Below are positions 21,501 through 29,527 of a stretch of DNA of 64,000 nucleotides, in pieces. Numbering within the stretch: the first letter of the stretch is position 1; every line of letters starts with the position of its first letter. The position numbers and the translations under genes are program-made. The DNA is from JAEUQQ01 sp963697285 (GTDB lineage Bacteria; Acidobacteriota; Vicinamibacteria; Vicinamibacterales; JAFNAJ01). The stretch spans positions 186,001 through 250,000 of the forward strand of contig CAVONI010000009.1 of assembly GCA_963697285.1 (NCBI GenBank), in the 5' to 3' direction. The notes below the pieces were generated by a model, which did not search any database, was not told where the DNA came from, and saw only the letters and a program-made list of their open reading frames with translations.

Positions 21501-23824
21501 TCGGTCACCACGATGTTCGTGAGCGTCGTCCCGCCGGTGTTGGTGACCACGTAGGTGTACGTGACCGGCTGGTAGGGCACGACGATCTTCGGCGATGCTG
21601 TCTTCGTGAGCGTGAACGACGGCGGCACGGGAACGACCGGCTTGCTGAGCCCGGCGTCCACCGTGTCGTCGTACTGCCCGGAGCTCAGCGTGTAGCCTGC
21701 CGTCCGGCCCGTGGCCACCGCGGCATCGCTGTCGGTGGTATCTGCGCCGGCATCGGCCATCGTGCGCTCGTAGCCCGTCACCACGCCGAACGCGACCTGG
21801 TAGCACACGCCCGGCGTCAGCCCCGTGAACTTGTAGAAGCCACCGGCCGCGGTGGTCGTCGCCTGCACCGCTGCGGTCTTCCCGCACTCGTGCAAGGTCA
21901 CCGTGACACCCGCAAGGCCTGGTTCGCCACCATCCTGCTGGCCATTCCGGTTCAGGTCTTCCCAGACGCGATCGCCAAGGCTCGCCAGGCGATAGAAGCC
22001 CGCATCGACGGTGAGGTCCTCGTCACCCGAGACCAGCGTGTAGTCGCCCGTCACGCCGCCCGTCGGGTCGCTGTCTGTTGCGTCGGCTCCCGCGTTGACG
22101 ATCGTCGCGACGTAACCGGATGGCGCGACGAACTGCACCTTGTAGCAGCCGGGCGCCAGGTCGGTGAACAGGTAGCCGCCATTGCCCGATGTCACCTGGC
22201 TCTTCAGCGGTCCGACACTCGAGACGTTGTCGCTGCAGCGGAACAGGTTGACGGTCACGCCGTCGATCCCCAGCTCGTTGCCGTTCTGCTGGCCGTTGCG
22301 ATCGAGGTCTTCCCACACGAGGTCACCGAGGGCCACGAGCTGGTGGACGCCGAAGTCGATCGACTGGTCACTCGCGTTGTCTGCTGCCAGGGTCACCGGC
22401 GCGGGATTCGGGTTGCTGTCCTTCTCGCGGTCGAGGCCCTGAGTCGCCGGCGACGCGGAGTAGCCGGCCGGCGGCACCACCTCGACACGATAACCACCCG
22501 CGCAGAGTCCGCCGAACTGGTAGATCCCGCCAGCACCGGTGGTGGTCGTCGCCAGGACGCTGTTGTCTGACGCCTTCAGGAGGTTGAGCGTAACGGCGAC
22601 GATGCCCGGCTCGCCCGCATCCTGGATGCCGTTGGCATTGAGGTCTTCCCAGACGAAGTTGCCGAGCGTGCCCGTGCACGCCGTCTCGAACCCGAAGTCG
22701 ATGGTCTGGTCAGACGCGTTGTTGCCGACGAGGGTCACCGACGTGGGGCTGCCGTTGCTGTCGTTGGCCTGAGTGCTTCCCGGGGCGTTCGATGTCGTCG
22801 GCACGAACGTGGGCGGCGTGACGGCCTCGACCGTGTAGTCGCCGCCGCAGAGTCCGGGGAACTGGTAGTAGCCGTGGACGCCGTTCGGCCCCACGCTGGT
22901 TGACGTCGTCGCCACCGTGTTTCCACCCTGTGTCAACGTCACGACGACGCCGTCGATGCCCGGCTCGCCCGCCGTCTGGATGCCGTCGTGGTTCACGTCG
23001 TGCCACACGTAGTTGCCGAGGGTGCCGGTGCAGAGTGACTTGAAGCCGAAGTCGATGGTCTGGTCGGAGGCGCTGTTTCCGACGAGCGTCACCGTCGCCG
23101 GGCTCGGATTGCTGTCTGCCGCGAGGTCACCGCCCACCTGTGATGTCGTCGGCGCGAAACCGGATGGCGTCTGCACCTCGACGAAGTAACTCCCCGCGCA
23201 AAGCCCAGGGAACTGGTAGTAGCCGTGTGCGCCGTTCGTCGGGCTCACGCCCGTCGTCGTCGTGCTCAGGACCGTGCCGCCCGCGTCCTTCAGCGTCACG
23301 GTGACGCCGTCGATGCCGGGCTCGTTCGGATCCTGGATGCCGTTGCCGTTCTCGTCGTGCCAGACGAAGTTGCCGATCGTCCCGGTGCAGGGCGACCAGA
23401 ACCCGAAGTCGATGGTCATGTCGTCCTTGTAGTTCAAGGCGACGAGAAATGAATTCGGGTTGCTGTCGATGCCGCGGTCGCCACCGACACCCGTCAGCGT
23501 GGCCTCGAATCCCGCGGGAGCGTTGGGCACGACCACCCGGAAGCTCTCACCGCAGTCGAGATCCGCGAACTTGTAGAAGCCGTGCTGATTCTGCCCCGCC
23601 AGCGCGGTGACGGTGCTCGCGATCAGGTTGTTTGTGCTTGCGTGCCGCAATTCGACGATCACGTCATCGATGCCCGGCTCGCCCGGGTCCTGGATGCCGT
23701 TGTGGTTCACGTCGTGCCAGACGGTGTCACCAATCGCGCAACCTGAAGAGGCCGCCGCCTCGGTGGGCACCAGTGCCAGGACCATCAGGATCCCGACGAA
23801 CGTGGCGAACAACTTCCTCAACAT
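18584..23824 (-). CDS. Giant SdrD B-like / DUF11 surface protein
   Basis: A 1746-residue secreted protein with signal peptide (LFATFVGILMVLALVPTEAAA); the ATG at 23824 follows AGGAGAG. Six SdrD B-type domains come first, each with a G(D/N)xVWxDxNxNGxQ motif and GEPG(I/L). Then comes a DUF11-like domain (TNTGGTTLTNIVVTDDNATP) with a domain marked NDNTYGTGAIGW and PDQHNSPSKLG, two more SdrD-type domains (SGFVYxDxNNDGxKA), a second copy of the DUF11/NDNTYG pair, a TTSGPG linker and a C-terminal beta domain. The D-x-N-x-N-G motifs are typical calcium sites. No LPXTG or other sorting signal is seen; the C-terminal domain is a candidate export or anchoring element. Adhesin or matrix role is inferred from architecture. 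Confidence 0.85.
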   Translation of the reverse strand: MLRKLFATFVGILMVLALVPTEAAASSGCAIGDTVWHDVNHNGIQDPGEPGIDDVIVELRHASTNNLIASTVTALAGQNQHGFYKFADLDCGESFRVVVPNAPAGFEATLTGVGGDRGIDSNPNSFLVALNYKDDMTIDFGFWSPCTGTIGNFVWHDENGNGIQDPNEPGIDGVTVTLKDAGGTVLSTTTTGVSPTNGAHGYYQFPGLCAGSYFVEVQTPSGFAPTTSQVGGDLAADSNPSPATVTLVGNSASDQTIDFGFKSLCTGTLGNYVWHDVNHDGIQTAGEPGIDGVVVTLTQGGNTVATTSTSVGPNGVHGYYQFPGLCGGDYTVEAVTPPTFVPTTSNAPGSTQANDSNGSPTSVTLVGNNASDQTIDFGFETACTGTLGNFVWEDLNANGIQDAGEPGIVAVTLNLLKASDNSVLATTTTGAGGIYQFGGLCAGGYRVEVVPPAGYSASPATQGLDREKDSNPNPAPVTLAADNASDQSIDFGVHQLVALGDLVWEDLDRNGQQNGNELGIDGVTVNLFRCSDNVSSVGPLKSQVTSGNGGYLFTDLAPGCYKVQFVAPSGYVATIVNAGADATDSDPTGGVTGDYTLVSGDEDLTVDAGFYRLASLGDRVWEDLNRNGQQDGGEPGLAGVTVTLHECGKTAAVQATTTAAGGFYKFTGLTPGVCYQVAFGVVTGYERTMADAGADTTDSDAAVATGRTAGYTLSSGQYDDTVDAGLSKPVVPVPPSFTLTKTASPKIVVPYQPVTYTYVVTNTGGTTLTNIVVTDDNATPALAGDDFTVCTIASLAPGASQTCTATVIPVVATEAVVNGTTVNAGAVIVVVPQANGDIKVTYLQDFSVNDNTYGTGAIGWANGHTFGNLTGSDKLEFRFYDKTGKVVLDFYQDTISTTTNLAAYPSGYASLCASGGDGSLVAGSLTNIVSCTTSIADNLNRAANLPMKASLIVNSPTSLVNGKVVVDPLKAPGGWDHINSYTVVIKAATFGTAGFGSVSVPDQHNSPSKLGVNQIVTTPKDSTVTNTARAVAGNLVATAKASVAIVTRPSSLSGFVYVDTNNDGIKAAVEAPIAGVTVSLTGTDSLGAINRAVTTDAKGFYQFTNLLPGTYVITETQPGAYLDGKDTIGSQGGAAGDDVLSNIVLAANVNGVNNNFGELTPASVSGFVYFDANNDGLKAVGEAPIGGVTVTLTGINDLGNMVDASATTDGLGAYAFTYLRPGTYWLDETQPDGYVDGKDAVGTVNGAVNGTIASPDALGSIVLVGGSAGVNYNFGEITAATPNLTIVKTADNTLVAPWTPVTYRYVVTNTGGTTLTNIVVTDDNATPTLAGDDFTVCTIVSLTRGASITCTATLVPVVSTVATVNGNTVAAGTVVASTLPNGDVKVTYLQSFGINDNTYGTGAIGWSSKGHTFGDLTGSDKLQFRFYDKTGKVVLDFYQDAISATTNLAAYPSGYASLCASGGDGSMVTGSVANIVSCTTSIADNLNKAANLPMKAALIVNSPTSLVNGQVVVDPLKAPGGWNHINSYTVIVKAATFGAAGFGSVTVPDQHNSPSKLGVNQVVTKPTDSTVTNTARATTTVGGGILTADATATVDIDAEGGTTSGPGTTSGPGADPVTGCSLSIAGLKLDKGEVRLTLMNNAASNAVLSGIALTWPMGNGKLKQVKLDGDVVFDTPDIPAPSANITAGQLTANLGKRTIAAGTSDVFRLVFEKAVDKDATHYTGTLNFSNGMSCVVLGGGQVIVVD
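19130..21565 (-). repeat. About 800-bp internal duplication within the surface-protein gene
   Basis: The DUF11/NDNTYG module at about 19130-19925 recurs at about 20770-21565, 1.64 kb away, with long near-identical DNA stretches (for example the VDPLKAPGGW and DQHNSPSKLG segments). Both edges are approximate. Confidence 0.75.
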
Positions 23825-24399
23825 GAACTCTCTCCTGAATTGGGGCGATCCCCGGTCACGGCGTCGGTGAGCGATTGCCCGCCACCGACAGCACCCTCTG
23901 TCGAACCTCAGCCCCTTCTAAGGCAATGGCCGTACCGCAATGCTCGCGGTGACGGTCACCAGTGCGGCGTCGCAGGTCATCGCTCGAGAATTCGCGGGAT
24001 TGCGCCACATCTCGCGAGAAGGCATGACCGCGTCACCGATCAACCCGTGGCGGTCGCGCGTCTCGCCGCGTCAGTGGCCGCTGGTGACCCGAGCTCGGTC
24101 GGTTGAATAAGTGGGGACCGCCGCCGTTATTTGCGGGGCGCACCCCGAAACTGCGGGGCGCAGCCAGGGCCGGTGGCGTGCGATGCCGCCAAGAACGTCG
24201 CATCGAGTGCTATCGCGAAATAACGGTGGAACCTTCGATATTTCGGCCAGGGCTCGAAATTGTGGAGCACCGCCAAGCGGGCAGCGGGTGCGCTGACGTT
24301 GCAGTGAAACGAGTAACTCGCGCTGTTGCAGTGACTTGTGCTCGGTCATCGACGTGCGTCGGATCTGGCCCCGCTGTTGCTCTACCAGGGGCAGGAGCA
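23825..24399. other. 575-bp gap between divergent surface-protein and S8 genes
   Basis: No convincing gene. It holds both promoters by position, a CCCCG-AAACTG-CGGGG hairpin (24143-24158) and a smaller GCTC/GAGC hairpin (24252-24268), both with GAAA-type loops. The last about 30 bases, up to the S8 start, are shared with the region before the duplicated S8 copy at 26871. Confidence 0.5.
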
Positions 24400-26211
24400 A
24401 TGACCACCATGACCACTCCGACAACGACTTACCGCCTCGGCCAGCGCGCCATCACGGGACTCGCGCTCCTGCTGATGCTGCTCGCGACGCTGGCGCGACC
24501 GATGACGGCCGCCGCTGGCGCACCGAAGAAACCGAAGAAGGACGCGGCCGATTCGAACAAGCGGCTCGACCGCCACCTCCAGGAGCAGCTGGCGACTATC
24601 GACGACGCGACAGAACTCCCCGTCATCGTCACATTGCGGCCAGGCGCGAAGGCCGACATGAAACAGGCCCTCGAGGCCGTGGGCGTGAAATCGAAGGGCG
24701 ACTTCACGCTGATTGAAGGCATGGCCGTGCGCGTGCCGGCCCGCCTGCTGCGCGTGCTCGCCGACGACGGCGACGTGGTCAGCGTGTCGACCGACGCCCC
24801 GGTCACCTCGACGGGCCTGGCGGTTGGCGTGTCGGGTCAGGCCAAGGAATCGAAATACGACTTGCGCGCCACGCTCGGACTCAAGCACACGCCCTACAGC
24901 GGCAAAGGCATCGGCGTGGCGGTCATCGACTCGGGCATCGCGCCGGGCCCGGATTTCGACAAGCGCATCCTCCTGAGCAAGGACTTCCTGGCGGGCGGCG
25001 TGGCGACCACCGCCATGGATCCCTACGGCCACGGCACGCACGTGACGGGCATCATCGGCAACGACAGCAAGGAGGTCCCGGCCATCGCCAAGGACGTCGA
25101 CCTGATCAGCCTGCGCGTGCTGGGCGAAGATGGCGCGGGCAGCACGAGTGCCGTCATCAGCGCCATCCAGTGGGCGGTGGCCAACCGCACCGCCTATGGC
25201 ATCGACATCATCAACCTCTCGCTCGGACACCCCATCTACGAACCCGCCGTCACCGACCCCCTGGTGCAGGCGGTCGAAGCAGCGGTACGGGAAGGCCTCA
25301 TCGTCGTGGTCGCCGCCGGAAACGTCGGCGTGGCTGCCGGCGAGACCGTTCCCGGCTACGGGGGCATCACCTCGCCGGCCAACGCGCCCTCGGCCATCAC
25401 GGTCGGCGCCATCCGGACGCAGGACACGACCCGGCGCACCGACGACGTGGTCGCCGACTACAGCTCGCGCGGCCCGACCTGGTATGACGCCTACGCCAAG
25501 CCCGACCTGGTCGCCCCGGGCCATCAGGTGCTGTCGGTGGCCAACACCGAGTCGAGGCTCTTCAGGGGCAATCCGTACCGGGCGGTGAGAGCGGCGACAC
25601 GCACCTACATGTATCTGAACGGCACGAGCATGGCGGCGCCCACCGTGAGCGGCACCGTCGCGTTGATGCTCGAGGCCGCCCAGAAGAAGTTCAAGGTCAA
25701 GCCAACGCCCAACCTGGTCAAGGCCATGCTGATGCACAGCGCCTTCACCATGACCGACAAGGAGGGGCGGCCCTACGACGTCCTCACGCAGGGCGCCGGC
25801 GCGCTCAACGGTGATGGCGCCGTCAGGCTGGCCGAGAGCATCGACCCGCGCAAGGCCCTGGGCACCGACTGGCTCGTCACCACGCCGGTCACCAGCAGCA
25901 CGATCGACGGCCAGAACATCACGTGGGGCCAGAACATCGTCTGGGGCGACAACATCGTCTGGGGCGATGCGCTCTACGTCAACTCCACCGCCTGGGCCAA
26001 CAACATCGTCTGGGGCGACAACGTCGTGTGGGGCGACGCGCTGCAAACCCTGACCAGCGCCACCAACATCGTCTGGGGCGACAACATCGTCTGGGGTGAC
26101 AACATCGTGTGGGGCGACAACGTCGTCTGGGGTGACAACATCGTGTGGGGCGACTCCTGGGCCACCAACACGTTCCTGCAGTCGCTCAGCGTCCTCACCT
26201 TGCCCGAGTAA
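24400..26211 (+). CDS. S8 family subtilase with C-terminal VWGD repeats (copy 2, intact)
   Basis: Secreted serine peptidase of 603 residues. The ATG at 24400 follows AGGAG and begins a protein with a signal segment (ITGLALLLMLLATLA, about residues 19-33). A Lys-rich stretch and an inhibitor-like propeptide (about 60-140) precede the catalytic domain: Asp177 (VIDSGIAP), His211 (GHGTH), oxyanion Asn308 (AAGN) and Ser410 (NGTSMA). The tail has one TWGQ and nine VWGD motifs in NIVWGD/NVVWGD units. It is the intact member of a tandem duplication, followed 25 bases later by a 22-codon reading frame with its own ribosome site. Related to the S8 protein at 13304 throughout, including the LSLGHPIYEPA and SSRGPTWYD segments. 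Confidence 0.93.
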   Translation: MTTMTTPTTTYRLGQRAITGLALLLMLLATLARPMTAAAGAPKKPKKDAADSNKRLDRHLQEQLATIDDATELPVIVTLRPGAKADMKQALEAVGVKSKGDFTLIEGMAVRVPARLLRVLADDGDVVSVSTDAPVTSTGLAVGVSGQAKESKYDLRATLGLKHTPYSGKGIGVAVIDSGIAPGPDFDKRILLSKDFLAGGVATTAMDPYGHGTHVTGIIGNDSKEVPAIAKDVDLISLRVLGEDGAGSTSAVISAIQWAVANRTAYGIDIINLSLGHPIYEPAVTDPLVQAVEAAVREGLIVVVAAGNVGVAAGETVPGYGGITSPANAPSAITVGAIRTQDTTRRTDDVVADYSSRGPTWYDAYAKPDLVAPGHQVLSVANTESRLFRGNPYRAVRAATRTYMYLNGTSMAAPTVSGTVALMLEAAQKKFKVKPTPNLVKAMLMHSAFTMTDKEGRPYDVLTQGAGALNGDGAVRLAESIDPRKALGTDWLVTTPVTSSTIDGQNITWGQNIVWGDNIVWGDALYVNSTAWANNIVWGDNVVWGDALQTLTSATNIVWGDNIVWGDNIVWGDNVVWGDNIVWGDSWATNTFLQSLSVLTLPE

Positions 26212-26235
26212 CCACGCCTGCACAAGGAGCTCGTC

Positions 26236-26304
26236 ATGACCACGATGACCCGTCCCCTGTGTGGGGCCGCGACCGCCCGGCGCGAACGCCTCGTGTGGGG
26301 TTGA
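26236..26304 (+). CDS. 22-residue reading frame after subtilase copy 2
   Basis: ATG at 26236 with AAGGAG nine bases upstream and stop at 26304. The peptide begins MTTMTRP and ends ERLVWG. Its start resembles that of the S8 protein (MTTMTTP) and its end the VWGD tail, so it may be a collapsed remnant of another S8 gene rather than a working peptide. It is repeated at 28714. Confidence 0.35.
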   Translation: MTTMTRPLCGAATARRERLVWG

Positions 26305-26324
26305 GAGAAGACATTCAGGGCTGG

Positions 26325-26352
26325 GTGTAGGGGCCGCACCCCTGTGCGGCCC
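26325..26352. repeat. Dispersed GGGCCGCAC palindrome
   Basis: Copy of the dispersed element, GTGTAGGGGCCGCAC then CCCTGTGCGGCCC, in the duplicated block A. The same copy occurs in block B at 28803. Confidence 0.8.
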
Positions 26353-26417
26353 TGAAGGCCGACGACACCTGAACACGAGCCGGGCATCCTCGATGATGCC
26401 CGGCTCGTGCTGCGTAC
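26350..26417. repeat. Palindrome related to the one after subtilase 1
   Basis: A 15-bp stem (26374-26388 with 26395-26409) and flanks matching 15340-15408, including a CACCTGA lead-in and GCTGCGTAC exit. Probably both a mobile-type palindrome and a terminator. Confidence 0.6.
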
Positions 26418-26462
26418 CGCGCAGCAGCAGGCTTCCCTCCAGTTTCCCTTTCCGCAGAAAAC

Positions 26463-26493
26463 CCCTGAATTGGGGTCAGACCCCAATTCAGGG
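26463..26493. repeat. Perfect 15-bp inverted repeat, GGGGTC/GACCCC core
   Basis: Left arm 26463-26477 (CCCTGAATTGGGGTC) and its exact complement 26479-26493 flank one base. This resembles REP-type palindromes. Confidence 0.65.
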
Positions 26494-26870
26494 CTGAAGG
26501 GGGCGTCGTCCGGCCAATTGGGGGGCGACAGGAACTTCGAGCGGATTCGTGCCGGGGGAGGGAAACGGACGTTGTGTTTCGACAACATCCGGTTACAGCC
26601 GGCGGTCAAGTCGCCTCCGGGGAGGCGGTTCGACACGCCATGGTCGAACGGCAGAAGGCAGCACTCGCGAGCAACCGCAAAACCGGGTGGCCCCGGTGTT
26701 AATTCGACGTGGCCTCGAAATTGTGGGGCGTCAACACGTCGTTGCTCACCTCAACTCACGTGAAGCACGTCGGCCAAGTGCTTTGAAATTTGGTATTTGC
26801 AGCCACTGGACAGCCACGCACAGAATCTGGCCTCGCGGTTGCTCTACCAGGGGCAGGAGCAACGACTGCC
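26494..26870 (+). other. Non-coding sequence before subtilase copy 3
   Basis: No gene is supported. A CCTC-GAAATTGT-GGGG hairpin (26713-26728) resembles those before the other S8 genes, and the last 35 bases match the leader of copy 2, including the AGGAG site. Confidence 0.45.
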
Positions 26871-28689
26871 ATGACCACTCCGACAACGACTTGCCGCCTC
26901 GGCCAGCGCGCCATCACGGGACTCGCGCTCCTGCTGATGCTGCTTGCGACGCTGGCGCGACCGATGACGGCCGCCGCTGGCGCCCCGAAGAAACCGAAGA
27001 AGGACGCGGCCGATTCGAACAAGCGGCTCGACCGCCACCTCCAGGAGCAGCTGGCGACTATCGACGACGCGACAGAACTCCCCGTCATCGTCACATTGCG
27101 GCCAGGCGCGAAGGCCGACATGAAACAGGCCCTCGAGGCCGTGGGCGTGAAATCGAAGGGCGACTTCACGCTGATTGAGGGCATGGCCGTGCGCGTGCCG
27201 GCCCGCCTGCTGCGCGTGCTCGCCGACGATGGCGACGTGGTCAGCGTGTCGACCGACGCGCCGGTCACCTCGACGGGCCTGGCGGTTGGCGTGTCGGGTC
27301 AGGCCAAGGAATCGAAATACGACTTGCGCGCCACGCTCGGACTCAAGCACACGCCCTACAGCGGCAAAGGCATCGGCGTGGCGGTCATCGACTCGGGCAT
27401 CGCGCCGGGCCCGGATTTCGACAAGCGCATCCTCCTGAGCAAGGACTTCCTGGCGGGCGGCGTGGCGACCACCGCCATGGATCCCTACGGCCACGGCACG
27501 CACGTGACGGGCATCATCGGCAACGACAGCAAGGAGGTCCCGGCCATCGCCAAGGACGTCGACCTGATCAGCCTGCGCGTGCTGGGCGAAGATGGCGCGG
27601 GCAGCACGAGTGCCGTCATCAGCGCCATCCAGTGGGCGGTGGCCAACCGCACCGCCTATGGCATCGACATCATCAACCTCTCGCTCGGACACCCCATCTA
27701 CGAGCCGGCCGCCACCGACCCGCTGGTGCAGGCGGTCGAAGCAGCGGTACGGGCCGGCCTCATCGTCGTGGTCGCCGGCCGGCAACGTCGGCGTGGCTGC
27801 CGGCGAGACCGTTCCCGGCTACGGCGGGCATCACCTCGCCGGGCAACGCGCCCTCGGCCATCACGGTCGGCGCCATCCGGACGCAGAACACGACCCGGCG
27901 CACCGACGACGTGGTCGCCGACTACAGCTCGCGCGGCCCGACCTGGTACGACGCCTACGCCAAGCCCGACCTGGTCGCCCCGGGCCATCAGGTGCTGTCG
28001 GTGGCCGACACCGAGTCGAGCGCTCTTCAGGGGCAATCCGTACCGCGGCGGTCGACGAGCGGCGACGCGCACCTACATGTATCTGAGCGGCACGAGCATG
28101 GCGGCGCCGCACCGTGAGCGGCACCGTCGCGCTGATGCTCGAGGCCGCCCAGAAGAAGTTCAAGCGTCAAGCCAACGCCCAACGCGGTCAAGGCCATGCT
28201 GCATGCACAGCGCCTTCACCGATGACCGACACGGACGGGCGTGCCCTACGACGTCCTCACGCAGGGCGCCGGCGCGCTCAACGGTGATGGCGCCATCACG
28301 CTGGCCGCAGAGCATCGACCCGCGCAAGGCCCTGGGCACCGACTGGCTCGTCACGACGCCGGTCACCGAGTCAGCACGATCGACGGCCAGACACATCACG
28401 TGGGGCCAGAACATCGTCTGGGGCGACAACATCGTCTGGGGCGATGCGCTCTACGTCAACTCGCACCGCCTGGGCCAACAACATCGTCTGGGGCGACAAC
28501 ATCGTGTGGGGCGACTCGCTGCAAACCCTGACCAGCGCCACCAACATCGTCTGGGGCGACAACATCGTCTGGGGCGACAACATCGTGTGGGGCGACAACG
28601 TCGTCTGGGGCGACAACATCGTCTGGGGCGACTCCTGGGCCACCAACACGTTCCTGCAGTCGCTCAGCGTCCTCACCTTGCCCGAGTAA
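26871..28689 (+). pseudogene. S8 subtilase with VWGD repeats (copy 3, frame-disrupted duplicate)
   Basis: Duplicate of the gene at 24400. The first ATG of copy 2 is ACG here, so translation would start at the second one (26871). The frame is intact to about 27777 and covers the Asp and His of the triad. After that 13 sites carry 16 extra bases in all and no missing bases: removing them gives 600 codons plus stop, exactly as in copy 2. The oxyanion Asn, catalytic Ser and VWGD tail are therefore present but out of frame. At many sites the extra base looks like the alternative base of a variant (for example AAGGTC versus AAGCGTC). This suggests a consensus built from two near-identical sequences, not ordinary decay. 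Confidence 0.85.
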
Positions 28690-28713
28690 CCACGCCTGCA
28701 CAAGGAGCTCGTC

Positions 28714-28782
28714 ATGACCACGATGACCCGTCCCCTGTGTGGGGCCGCGACCGCCCGGCGCGAACGCCTCGTGTGGGGTTGA
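28714..28782 (+). CDS. 22-residue reading frame after subtilase copy 3
   Basis: Identical duplicate of the reading frame at 26236, with the same AAGGAG site 25 bases after the S8 stop. It stayed unbroken while the S8 frame before it is disrupted. Function unknown; it could be a remnant. Confidence 0.35.
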   Translation: MTTMTRPLCGAATARRERLVWG

Positions 28783-28802
28783 GAGAAGACATCCAGGGCT
28801 GG

Positions 28803-28998
28803 GTGTAGGGGCCGCACCCCTGTGCGGCCCGGGCGCGCGCGCGATTGTTGCCAACGAAAACCGGTCCACCCTTCCGCGCACGGCCCTCTCACATGGAGGG
28901 GGCCGTGCCGCGGCACGTACGGGGGTGACTCATTCCGGTCGAGTCGGGCAGCATCGCATTCACCTGAAAGGTGTAGGAACCGCCCCCCCGTGCGGCCC
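28803..28998. repeat. Two dispersed GGGCCGCAC palindromes
   Basis: A copy at 28803-28830 (part of the duplication) and a diverged one at 28971-28998 (GTGTAGGAACCGCCC then GTGCGGCCC). Confidence 0.65.
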
Positions 28999-29527
28999 AG
29001 GCGCATTCGTGTGCCGATGATCACGGGTGTCGCACCCTCGGTACGCCCCGATGCGGGCTCGCGCCGCCGGGCATTTGCTCTCGCGGTCGGCTAGCCCTGA
29101 GCGAGCGCCGCGAGTCGAAGGGGACCTGCATTCGTGCGGACGATGTACAACCACACCCGCGTTCCGCAAACGCCCGACGTCGTGTCGCCCGGACGGGGCA
29201 TGATCGGATCATCTGAACGCCGCACGCCTCGCGGCGCGGGCTTCGACATGCGGCGTCATCGGCCGGTGGGCGTCCGTGGACGCGACCATGCGGAGCAGGC
29301 GAGGCACGTGACCGGAATCCGCCTCGGAACGGTGGCGCACGCCGCGCTCTCTTGCGGCATACGGACAGCACCGTGCAGAGGTGGATTCCCGCCTGCGGAG
29401 CCCTGGTCGCGGGAACGGACGCTCACCGGCAAGACGCCGCACACCGCGACGCGATCGCACCGTGGTCAACCCGTGACGTGTGACTAGTCGACCAGAGGCG
29501 TCACGAACAGATGTCGCGAGCTTGCGT
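28831..29527. other. About 700-bp gap without a supported gene
   Basis: It holds two repeat families and no reading frame with credible codon use. It ends at the 3' end of the minus-strand sigma-54 activator. Confidence 0.5.
29021..29161 (+). repeat. About 140-bp dispersed element, copy 1
   Basis: It begins CACGGGTGTCGC and ends with a block reading GCGGACGATGTACA then CCACACCCGCG. An inverted copy lies at 53799-53910, lacking about 30 bases in the middle. Confidence 0.6.

Larger units (their letters stand above)
24340..28830 (+). repeat. Tandem duplication of an S8 gene with its flanks
   Basis: Block A (about 24370-26348) and block B (about 26836-28830) share the end of the leader, the whole S8 gene, a 22-codon reading frame downstream and the dispersed repeat after it. 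They are separated by about 490 bp of mostly unrelated sequence. DNA identity is very high in the first 900 bp; beyond about 27777 copy B carries 16 extra bases. Confidence 0.88.

Noticed and set aside
20813..22570. A 585-codon plus-strand frame inside the SdrD-type gene
   Set aside because: Opposite to a well-supported gene with signal peptide, ribosome site and domain motifs; the product is His/Arg-rich and unrecognisable.
24382..26376. A 664-codon minus-strand frame over subtilase copy 2
   Set aside because: Antisense to the S8 catalytic motifs and VWGD repeats; no signal, no motif.
26905..27777. Subtilase copy 3 as a complete intact gene from its long open frame
   Set aside because: The frame stays open to 28808 only by chance; from about 27777 its translation no longer matches copy 2, and the catalytic Ser region and VWGD tail are in other frames.
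29134..29487. A 117-codon plus-strand frame in the gap before the sigma-54 activator
   Set aside because: No ribosome site, no motif, composition typical of random GC-rich frames, and it overlaps a dispersed repeat.
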